64,000 nucleotides of DNA from Alligator mississippiensis. Lineage: Eukaryota > Chordata > Crocodylia > Alligatoridae. The stretch is from positions 48,917,319 to 48,981,318 of the forward strand of contig NC_081831.1 in NCBI RefSeq assembly GCF_030867095.1. Direction: 5' to 3'. The notes beneath the pieces were generated by a model, which was not told the origin of the DNA, made no database searches, and worked only from the letters and a program-made list of their open reading frames with translations. The position numbers were made by a program, and so were the translations under genes. This document shows positions 56,454-64,000 of the stretch, piece by piece (within the stretch, counting starts at the first letter, position 1; every line of letters starts with the position of its first letter).

Positions 56454-56675
56454 GAGGGCTAGGAAGGGGACTGTCCCCCCAGGCCAGGGGGCACGCCCGG
56501 GGCTAACCCTTGGGGGAGCAGGCTCCTGTGGCAGCGGATCCCCCCAGCGGGGGAGCGTAGAGGCAGAACTGCCGGCAGGCACTTCCGGGTAGACCGGGGC
56601 GTCTGATTGGCCGTTGGAGCGGGGCGGGTAATTCAAACCGCGGGCTTTAAAGCCACGGAGTGACGTAGTTCCCAG
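56454..56675 (+). promoter_or_regulatory. Predicted CR1 internal promoter
   Basis: Between the two leader copies lie, in order, an inverted ETS site (ACTTCCGGGT, 56581), an inverted CCAAT box (TGATTGGCC, 56604), a GC box (GGGGCGGG, 56620), TTTAAA (56646-56651) and a CRE-like TGACGTAG (56661). TTTAAA ends about 25 bp before 56676, where the second leader copy starts, the distance expected between a TATA box and its start site. This arrangement predicts transcription starting at 56676. No experimental support. Confidence 0.55.
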
Positions 56676-56961
56676 CACTCGGGAACCAGCAGCGGGAAGG
56701 AGAGGAGGCAGCACACGTGTGTCCCGCACGCACGTGTGCCCTTCTTACCAACCAACTGACCGGAGGCGGCGGCGGCAGCAGCAACAACAGAGGAATCAGC
56801 AGCGGGGGCAGCAGCAGCTGATCCCCCGAAGGTAAGTGGGGCGGAGGGACCCGGCGCAGCTGAGCCGGATCTGGAGGGGAAGCCCCCCGGGTCCCATATA
56901 GCTGAGCCGGTAGGGAGCCGCGCTCCCGAGCCACGCAGCGCGAACAGAGCGCGCAAACAGG
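56676..56961 (+). repeat. CR1 5' UTR unit, second copy
   Basis: About 98.6% identical to 56168-56453 by hand count. It carries the same donor-like AAG|GTAAGT (GT at 56832). After 56961 the sequence is unique (132 bp) up to the ORF1 start. Confidence 0.95.
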
Positions 56962-57093
56962 CGCGCTCTGTAAGAGCACACCGGCGTTTGCGCGGGCGTT
57001 CGCGCCGGAGGGCGGGCCAGGAGGGCCAGGAGTGGGATTCCTGTAGGGGTAGGGAGTAGACACCGCGCAGGTCTATAAACAGCAGCTTGTAGA

Positions 57094-58158
57094 ATGGTGT
57101 CTACGAGGAGTACTGCTAGGGCCTCTGCCCAGGGGGACAAGGCTACCCGGGGCAGGTCTGAGGCCTCCACCCAGACCGAGCCCATGGGGGAGCCGGTGTC
57201 CCCCTACCTCCTGGCCTGTGGGGTATCCCCAGCAGGGCCGGGGGGGGCAGAGATTGGGGGCCCCCACGCCTGTCCGGCAGGTGCCCGTCTTAGGGCCCTG
57301 GAGGCGCAGGTGAGGGAGCTCCGGGAGGAGGTTAGCAGGCTGAGGGGGATCAGGGAGGCGGAGGATGAAATTGACAGTTATTTCCTTTCCCTGCAGGCCC
57401 AGGCACCAAAGGAAGAAGCACCCCGGGGAATACCCTCCACAGCAGAGTGGCAGACGGTCACAGCCAGGACCGGAGCGGCACGCAGAGAACCGGTACCAGC
57501 TTCTCCAGTCCGACTGGTGAACAGGTACGAGGCCCTGGCGACCCTGCAGGAGATGGAAGGGGAGGAGGACACCCTTGGGCAAGAAGAAACACCACGTTCT
57601 TCACACTCCAAACAGATCAAGAGATCCACGATGACCCAGAGGAAGAGGCGACGTGTGCTCGTCATAGGAGACTCCATCCTGAGAGGTATGGAAGGACCCA
57701 TCTGTCGCCAGGACCCCTCGGCACGAGAGGTATGCTGCCTCCCTGGAGCAAAGATTCGGGATGTGACGGAGGTAATCCAGGCCAGGATCAAGCCCACCGA
57801 TTATTACCCCATGGTCTTAGTCCATGTGGGTACTAATGATGCGGCCAGGAGAACCCCCGATCACTTGATGGCGGACTACTGTGCTCTGGGCGGCGTGCTG
57901 AAGGAGTTCGGTGCCCAGGTGGTTTTCTCTTCCATCCTACCAGTGACCGGACGAGGAAGACGGCAGGAGAACTGCATCAGAGAGACCAACTGGCGGCTTC
58001 GGCAGTGGTGTCTCGAGGCAGGCTTCGGCTTCCTGGACCATGACCCGCACATCACGACGAGGGACATGCTCAGCTGGGATGGGCTTCACCTGTCCCCCAA
58101 AGGTAAGCGTGTGTTTTCTTCTAGGTTGGCGGATCTCCTCCGGCGGGCTTTAAACTAG
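57094..58158 (+). CDS. CR1 ORF1 protein (coiled coil plus SGNH-esterase-like domain)
   Basis: 354 codons, ATG at 57094, TAG at 58156, uninterrupted. CR1 ORF1 proteins bind the element RNA and are thought to aid retrotransposition. Residues 1-65 are basic, then Pro/Gly-rich. A heptad-like Leu/Glu/Arg stretch (LRALEAQVRELREEVSRLRG, residues 66-85) predicts a coiled coil for oligomerisation. Residues 185-350 form the esterase-like domain: VIGDSILRG (nucleophile Ser 194), VHVGTNDA (the Asn block) and WDGLHLSPKG (Asp 329, His 332), so all visible SGNH catalytic residues are present. I chose the first ATG; upstream the frame is closed by a stop in the leader. No zinc knuckle is visible. Intact length and motifs suggest the protein could be made. 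Confidence 0.9.
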   Translation: MVSTRSTARASAQGDKATRGRSEASTQTEPMGEPVSPYLLACGVSPAGPGGAEIGGPHACPAGARLRALEAQVRELREEVSRLRGIREAEDEIDSYFLSLQAQAPKEEAPRGIPSTAEWQTVTARTGAARREPVPASPVRLVNRYEALATLQEMEGEEDTLGQEETPRSSHSKQIKRSTMTQRKRRRVLVIGDSILRGMEGPICRQDPSAREVCCLPGAKIRDVTEVIQARIKPTDYYPMVLVHVGTNDAARRTPDHLMADYCALGGVLKEFGAQVVFSSILPVTGRGRRQENCIRETNWRLRQWCLEAGFGFLDHDPHITTRDMLSWDGLHLSPKGKRVFSSRLADLLRRALN

Positions 58159-58214
58159 GCTCGTCAGGGGGAGGGGAGTACGAGGGCAGGGGAAGCTGTG
58201 GACCACCAAACCAT

Positions 58215-61147
58215 GTGGCACCCACAAGGACAGACCAGCCTGAAGAAGGAGAACATTGGGAACCTGAAAGCCATGGGGAGGCCAGCACAACAGAACAGGT
58301 AAGGAACAAGAAGGTAAGAAACAATGGGCCCCATGGGACTGGGAGCAGGGGGGCAGCAAAGGCGCCAGTCGCAGGGCTCAAGTGCCTATATACTAATGCT
58401 AGGAGCATGGGGAACAAGCAGGATGAACTAGCGCTCCTGCTTGCACTAAACACCTATGACTTAGTGGGGCTAACAGAGACCTGGTGGGATTCATCCCATG
58501 ACTGGGAGGTACATATTGAGGGCTATAGATTGTACAGAAAGGACAGGTCGGGGAAGAAAGGGGGGGGGGGGGGGGTTGCACTTTATGTCAGTGAGCAATA
58601 TACATCAACCCTCATCAAGACAGAATCCGAGGCGGAGGAAGTAGAAGGATTGTGGGTTAGGCTACATGGGGGGCAAGGAGAAAGGGATTTGGTGGTAGGG
58701 GTCTGCTACAGACCCCCACACCAAGGGGAAGAAATAGATGCGGGGCTCCTGAGGCAACTCTCGGAGACCATAAAAGCTAAAGAGGCGGTAGTCATGGGGG
58801 ACCTAAACTACCCGGACATCTGCTGGGAGACGCAGACAGCAAGGTCCCATCGCTCACGCAGGTTTCTAACTTGTGTACAGGACCTCCACCTGACACAGGA
58901 GGTGTATGGTCCCACTAGGGGGAATGCCATACTGGATTTGGTATTGGCAACGGGAGATGACATGATAGGGGACCTCCAAATCGGTAGCTATCTGGGAGAC
59001 AGTGATCACCTTATGATAGAATTCAACATAAGACGGCGAGTGGGTAAGGTAACTAGTAGGGTGAAAGTGCTAGACTTTAGGAAAGCTGATCTCACTGCAC
59101 TCAGGCGATTAGTCAAGGAAGCACTGCAGAGTAGGAGTTTTGATGGGATGGGTGCCCAAGAAGGGTGGCTGTGCCTAAAGGAAACGATCCTTTGGGCACA
59201 AAGCAAGACGATCCCCGAGTGAGGCAAAAGAGGGAAAGGGGCCAGGAGGCTTCCATGGCTGACCAGAGAAATCCAGGGCAGCCTAAGGGCCAAAAGGGGA
59301 GCACATAAAAAGTGGAAACAGGGTGAGATCACTAAAGATGAATATACCTCCTCTGCTCGTGCTTGTAGGGAGGCAGTTAGGCGGGCCAAAGCTACCATGG
59401 AGCTGAGGATGGCAACCCAAGTAAAGGACAACAAGAAATTGTTTTTTAGATACATAGGGAGTAAAAGGAAGGCCCAGGGAGGAATAGGACCCCTGCTAAA
59501 TGGGCAGAAGCAATTGGTGACAGATAGAGGGGACAAGGCTGAACTCCTCAACGAGTTCTTTGCTTCAGTGTTCCTAAGCGAGGGGCACGACAAGTCTCTC
59601 ACTGGGGTTGTAGAGAGGCAGCAGCAAGGCGCCAGACTTCCATGCGTAGATCCTGAGGTGGTGCAGAGTCACTTGGAAGAACTGGATGCTTTTAAGTCGG
59701 CAGGCCCGGATGGGCTCCATCCCAGGGTGCTGAAGGCACTGGCCGATGTCATTGCAGAGCCACTGGCGGGAATATTCGAATGCTCGTGGCGCACAGGCCA
59801 AGTCCTGGAGGACTGGAAAAGGGCTAACGTGGTCCCCATTTTCAAAAAGGGGAGGAAGGAGGACCCAGGCAACTATAGGCCAGTCAGTCTCACCTCCATC
59901 CTTGGTAAAGTATTTGAAAAAATTATCAAGGCTCACATTTGTGAGAGCCCGGCAGGACAAATTATGCTGAGGGGAAACCAGCATGGGTTGTGGCGGGCAG
60001 ATCGTGCCTGACCAACCTAGTCTCTTTCTATGACCAGGTTACGAAATGCCTGGACACAGGAGGAGGGGTGGATGTCGTATACCTGGACTTCAGGAAGGCC
60101 TTCGATACGGTATCCCACCCCATACTGGTGAACAAACTAAGAGGCTGTGATGTGGATGACTGCACAGTCCGGTGGGTGGCGAATTGGCTAGAGGGTCGCA
60201 CCCAAAGAGTCGTGGTAGATGGGTCGGTCTCGACCTGGAAGGGTGTGGGCAGTGGGGTCCCGCAGGGTTCGGTCCTTGGACCGATACTCTTTAATGTCTT
60301 CATCAGCGACTTGGACGTGGGAGTGAAATGTACTCTGTCCAAATTTGCAGATGACACAAAGCTATGGGGAGAAGTGGACACGCCGGAGGGCAGGGAACAG
60401 CTGCAGGCAGACCTGGATAGGCTGGACAAGTGGGCAGAAAACAACAGGATGCAGTTCAACAAGGAGAAATGCAAAGTGCTGCACCTAGGGAGGAAAAATG
60501 TCCAGCACACCTACAGCCTGGGGAATGACCTGCTGGGTGGCACGGAGGTGGAAAGGGATCTTGGAGTCCTAGTGGACTCCAAGTTGAACATGAGCCGGCA
60601 GTGTGACGAAGCCATCAGAAAAGCCAATGGCACTTTATCGTGCATCAGCAGATGCATGACAAATAGGTCCAGGGAGGTGATACTTCCCCTCTATAGGGCG
60701 TTGGTCAGACCGCAGTTGGAGTACTGCGTGCAATTCTGGGCGCCACACTTCAAGAAGGATGCGGATAACCTGGAGAGGGTCCAGAGAAGGGCAACTCGTA
60801 TGGTCAAGGGCCTGCAGACCAAGCCCTACAAGGAGAGACTAGAGAAACTGGACCTTTTCAGCCTCCACAAGAGAAGGTTGAGGGGCGACCTTGTGGCTGC
60901 CTATAAGTTCATCACGGGGGCACAGAAGGGAATTGGTGAGGATTTATTCACCAAGGCGCCCCCGGGGGTTACAAGAAACAATGGCCACAAGCTGGCAGAG
61001 AGCAGATTTAGACTGGACATTAGGAAGAACTTCTTCACAGTTCGAGTGGCCAAGGTCTGGAACGGGCTCCCAAGGGAGGTGGTGCTCTCCCCTACCCTGG
61101 GGGTCTTCAAGAGGAGGTTAGACGAGTATCTAGCTGGGGTCATTTAG
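58215..61147 (+). pseudogene. CR1 ORF2 (endonuclease plus reverse transcriptase), nearly intact
   Basis: The APE-type endonuclease keeps the Asn (YTNARS), Glu (LTETWWD), Asp/Asn (MGDLNYPD) and Ser-Asp-His (GDSDH) motifs (58387-59020). RT keeps AGPDGLHPRVLK, GRSCLTNL, LDFRKAFDTVSH (60085), PQGSVLGPILF (60256) and FADDTK (60345); the C-terminal domain ends RRLDEYLAGVI (TAG 61145). Defects: an in-frame TGA at 59220, and loss of one base at about 59985 (HG-L-W versus the usual HGFVAGRS pattern), after which the frame is restored by phase to the end. The frame from 58215 opens with GTG and has no ATG before the endonuclease Asn motif; an ATG lies at 58213 in another phase. A run of 16 G (58560-58575) lies in the coding part. 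The enzyme would nick the target and copy element RNA. This copy likely cannot. Confidence 0.9.
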
Positions 61148-61218
61148 ACCCAGCACTCTTTCCTGCTTATGCAGGGGGTCGGACTTGATGATCTATTGAG
61201 GTCCCTTCCGACCCTAAC

Positions 61219-61252
61219 ATCTATGAATCTATGAATCTATGAATCTATGAAT
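61219..61252 (+). repeat. (ATCTATGA)4 CR1 3' terminal repeat
   Basis: Four tandem copies of an 8-bp unit close the element, the same kind of end as on chicken and reptile CR1 (an ATTCTATG-like repeat). It marks the 3' boundary at about 61252. Confidence 0.9.
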
Positions 61253-61544
61253 CATGGAGCCCAGTGTGGGAGACCCAAGCAATGCCAGCTGGTGGGACAC
61301 AAGCAGTCTTGTCACAGGTCAGGCAGGCTTGAAGGGGGAAGGGATGTAGACCTAAGGGGGGCCTGACTGAGAGGGCCAACAGGGGCCTGACATAGGGCGG
61401 CTGACCCTTCCTAATGCCTATTAAGCAGAGAGGGATGGCAGAGTCCTTAATAAGACCATAGGTCCCTGGAAGACAAGATCCCAGGAGCCTGTCAGCAGAT
61501 GCTGACCTCTTATGTTCAGTTTTCTTCTAAGTTATAGTTAACTG
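61253..61544. other. GC-rich spacer between two CR1 copies
   Basis: No domain or recognised repeat. It carries AGGGCCAACAGGGGCCTGACA-like strings (61371-61391) that look somewhat repetitive. It may be the right continuation of the GC-rich sequence left of 56168, which would then be one host unit split by the CR1. Confidence 0.35.
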
Positions 61545-62640
61545 GCTGGAAAATTGGCTCCGTGGTCAGACCCAGAGAGTAGTAATGGATGGAAGTCACT
61601 CATCGTGGTGTCCTGTGACCAGTGGGGTCCCCCAAGGCCCCCACTGTCAAGGACAGTATGGGTCTGTCCTTGGACCCATACTGTTCAACATCTTCATTAA
61701 TGATGTGGACATTGGAGTCAGAAGCGGACTGGCCAAGTTCGCCGATGACACCAAACTTTGGGGCAAAGCATCCACACCTGAACACAGGAGGGTGATCCAG
61801 GCTGACCTGGACAGGCTCAGCAAGTGGGAGGATGAGAATCTGATAGTGTTCAACGCCGATAAATGCAAGGTTCTCCACCTTGGGAAGAAAAACCCACAGA
61901 ATCCTTATAGGCTCGGCAGTGCTATGTTGGCTAGCACTATGCAAGAAAGAGACTTGGGGGTCATCATTGACCACATGATGAACATGAGCCTGCAGTGCGA
62001 TGCTGTGGCTAGTAAAGCAACCAAAACGCTGGCTTGCATCCATAGATGCTTCTCAAGCAAATCCCAGGACGTCATTCTCCCCTTGTACTCGGCCTTAGTG
62101 AGGCCGCAGCTGGAGTACTGCGTCCAGTTTTGGGCTCCACAATTCAAAATAATGTGGAGAAGCTTGAGAGAGTCGAGAGAAGAGCCACGCGCGTGATCAG
62201 AGGTCAGGGAAGCAGACCCTACGATGACAGGCTGAGAGCCCTGGGGCTCTTTAGCCTGGAAAAGCGCAGGCTCAGGGGTGATCTGATGACCACCTATAAG
62301 TTTATCAGGGGTGACCACCAGTATCTGAGGGAACGTTTGTTCACCAGAGCGCCCCAAGGGATGACGACTAGGTCGAATGGTCATAAACTACTACAAGACC
62401 GTTTCAGGCTAGACATAAGGAAGAATTTCTTTACTGTCCGAGCCCCCAAGGTCTGGAACAGCCTGCCACCGGAGGTGGTTCAAGCGTCTACATTGAACAC
62501 CTTCAAGAGCAAACTGGATGCTTATCTTGCTGGGATCCTATGACCCCAGCTGACTTCCTGCCCTTTGGGCAGGGGGCTGGACTCGATGATCTTCCGAGGT
62601 CCCTTCCAGCCCTAATGTCTATGAAATCTATGAAATAACT
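61545..62640 (+). mobile_element. 5'-truncated CR1 LINE fragment
   Basis: Starts in RT after LDF.KAFD (NWLRG-like text at about 61548) and runs through PQG-SVLGPILFNIF with an 8-codon insert, KFADDTKLWG (61733-61762), and a C-terminal domain that continues in another frame (62046-62543) after a small indel near 62150. The 3' end is CTTCCAGCCCTAATGTC then TATGAAATCTATGAAAT at 62622-62640. Closest in text to the copy at 24086-25465. Confidence 0.9.
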
Positions 62641-63777
62641 CCAGATCAGGGCATGTTTAGTTGGCCAGGCCACAGTCCAAATACACAGGATGGCTTTGGG
62701 ACGAGTGATGGCCAAGATGACCAGACCCATGGAGGTGGCAAGCGTGTATGAGACAGGATCATCGCAGCATAAGACCTTTGAAGAGCAGAGTCCACCACTG
62801 TCTGTGGATGTAGTGAGGGTGGAGTAAAGGGGAGGTTGGAGCCCCACAAAGAAACCCAGGGTTGAGATCTCCTCAGGCCACGTACAGGGAACTGCCTCCC
62901 AAGAAAAAGAACAAACATCAAAGACATGGCAAGAGAGTAGGAGCAGCACCCGAACCATCTTGGTGGTGCTGAATCCGGATCACACCCTGATGCCGCTGGG
63001 GAGCAAGGTGCCAATCAAGAAGGGGCCAAAGCCCTATAATGTCTACCAGCAACACCCCCCAAGCTCAGCCCCCTCCCCCTCCAGCACAGGCTGGGCAAAC
63101 TCCAGCCCAGAGCTCCCTCCCCTCCCTTCTCCCCACTCCCATCCTGCAGACAGCACTGGAGCTGGGACAGGGCTAGGGAATACAGACAGCAGTCTCTCTC
63201 CACTGGATCGACTCCAAAGTGGAACTCAATCCAGCCACCACACACACAACAACCCACACACACACTTCCCCATCCAAGCAGTGAATGTCTGTTGGGTCAG
63301 GGGGGTTGTTTTAACTCCTGGAACTTTCTGTGAAGTGTCATGCATTACAGTGGGAAGCTGCATGCCTGTCAGCACCCACAATGAAGCAGTGGTAACTATG
63401 AAGCACTTCACTATGAAGTACTTCAGATTACATTTCTTTTCTTCCCCAGCCTGTAATAGGGAGTTGGCAGCTTCTAGGTATAACTATCATTGTTTAGCCA
63501 TGGCAAGAGTCATGAAGACATAGTATAAAATTGCTCATGAAGCCAACTGGATTTTGCGTGTCAGTCAAAAACCTTACTCTCTTCCTATCACACCATCCTG
63601 CCATCATACCACCAAACCACCTCAATCCTGTCAGCACCTAGGGTCCAGTTGCCCAGAGGGAATACCTGTACCACTGGACACCAGACCAACTAGTCAATAA
63701 CAGCATACCAACACTGAACATCTGCTTGGTGCAAAATCAATGATATGGTTGTTTAGCAAAACCCCCATTTTTTTCTT
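62641..63777. other. No recognised gene
   Basis: Frames of up to 187 codons (62960-63523, plus) are Pro/Ser/His-rich with no domain; a CA-rich stretch lies at 63229-63264. Nothing else seen. Confidence 0.35.
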
Positions 63778-63842
63778 TTTTAATATATATATATATGATA
63801 TTATTTTTAATACATATATATATATATATATATATATATGAT
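63778..63842. repeat. (TA)n microsatellite
   Basis: Two TA tracts (about 63783-63796 and 63815-63839) separated by an AT-rich spacer. Confidence 0.9.
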
Positions 63843-64000
63843 ATGCATTCCCTTCCCTTCCCCAATTATTTCTGGCTTTTCTTTCTCTCCCTCTCTATTC
63901 CCTATAGACAAGCATAAGTGAGCTCAGACTTAGGATAAGCTTTAATATTTTTATTTTGGTAGCAAGTTTTTGCTTTTGGATATCCACTGTTTTATATTGT

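Larger units (their letters stand above)
56168..61252 (+). mobile_element. Near-intact, probably full-length CR1 LINE
   Basis: About 5.1 kb with GC-rich 5' UTR (one 508-bp promoter unit plus a second partial unit), complete ORF1 (57094-58158), ORF2 (from about 58215 to 61147, with few defects), a short 3' UTR with the CR1 signature and a terminal (ATCTATGA)4. CR1 insertions are usually 5'-truncated to a few hundred bases; this copy keeps all regions. No target duplication was found, as expected for CR1. It is the least decayed mobile element in the window. Confidence 0.9.

Noticed and set aside
55818-56956. 303-codon and related minus-strand frames, Ala/Pro/Leu-rich
   Set aside because: Antisense to the duplicated CR1 leader; the repeated 107-codon frames simply reflect the 286-bp duplication.
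62960-63523. 187-codon plus-strand frame
   Set aside because: Pro/Ser/His-rich start, no recognised domain, no splice context.
1-64000. CRISPR arrays, bacterial operons, tRNA or rRNA genes
   Set aside because: No regularly spaced identical short repeats with unique spacers, no ribosome binding site/operon structure, and no A/B-box plus cloverleaf recognised; the DNA is clearly vertebrate-type.

Overview
This window is eukaryotic, repeat-dense, largely non-genic DNA. Its transposon content is dominated by CR1-type LINEs ending in short (ATCTATGA)-like tandem repeats, with hAT-like and foldback DNA elements and an endogenous retrovirus (ERV). That mix points to a sauropsid, most likely a crocodilian or turtle; this is inference, and I cannot name the species. 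I recognised no host protein-coding exon, tRNA, rRNA or CRISPR array. Nearly all longer open frames are transposon genes, antisense shadows or low-complexity translations.

Region 1 (1-6.9 kb): an ERV (864-6840) sits inside a TG/TA microsatellite. It has two LTRs, a 5-bp target duplication (ACATA), a primer binding site matching tRNA-Ser(GCT), an open gag frame with a PPPY motif, and a protease-RT-RNase H-integrase frame broken only by TGA codons. It has no env. The two LTRs differ at about 16 of 444 aligned positions by hand count, 12 of them CpG transitions, and the 3' LTR has lost a 51-bp core promoter. Region 2 (7-17 kb): AT-rich sequence and small inverted-repeat elements lead into a degraded minus-strand Ty3/gypsy element resembling the Gmr1 group (SCAN-like capsid segment, CCHC knuckle, protease, integrase), which is interrupted by a minus-strand CR1 fragment.

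Region 3 (17-36 kb): low-complexity GC-rich stretches, a foldback element, a possible LTR, two abutting plus-strand CR1 fragments (24.1-27.1 kb), minus-strand CR1 scraps, a hAT-like element carrying a TG/CG tract, and several palindromes. Region 4 (36-50 kb): a perfect 54-bp tandem duplication, a possible DNA transposon with 17-bp terminal inverted repeats, a 56-bp minisatellite, an L2-like LINE, an unclassified LINE-like remnant, LTR-like pieces, and about 3 kb of unremarkable AT-rich DNA. Region 5 (50-54 kb): an old CR1 carrying two nested hAT-like insertions, each with an 8-bp target duplication, one of them a 1.26-kb foldback.

Region 6 (55.5-62.7 kb): the most notable object is a near-intact, probably full-length CR1 (56168-61252). 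Its 5' end holds a 508-bp promoter-plus-leader unit followed by a second partial unit, laid out like the promoter monomers of mouse L1. ORF1 (coiled coil plus SGNH-esterase-like domain) is intact. ORF2 (endonuclease plus reverse transcriptase) keeps all visible catalytic motifs but has one TGA, one single-base frameshift and no in-frame ATG before the endonuclease. A second CR1 fragment follows (61545-62640).
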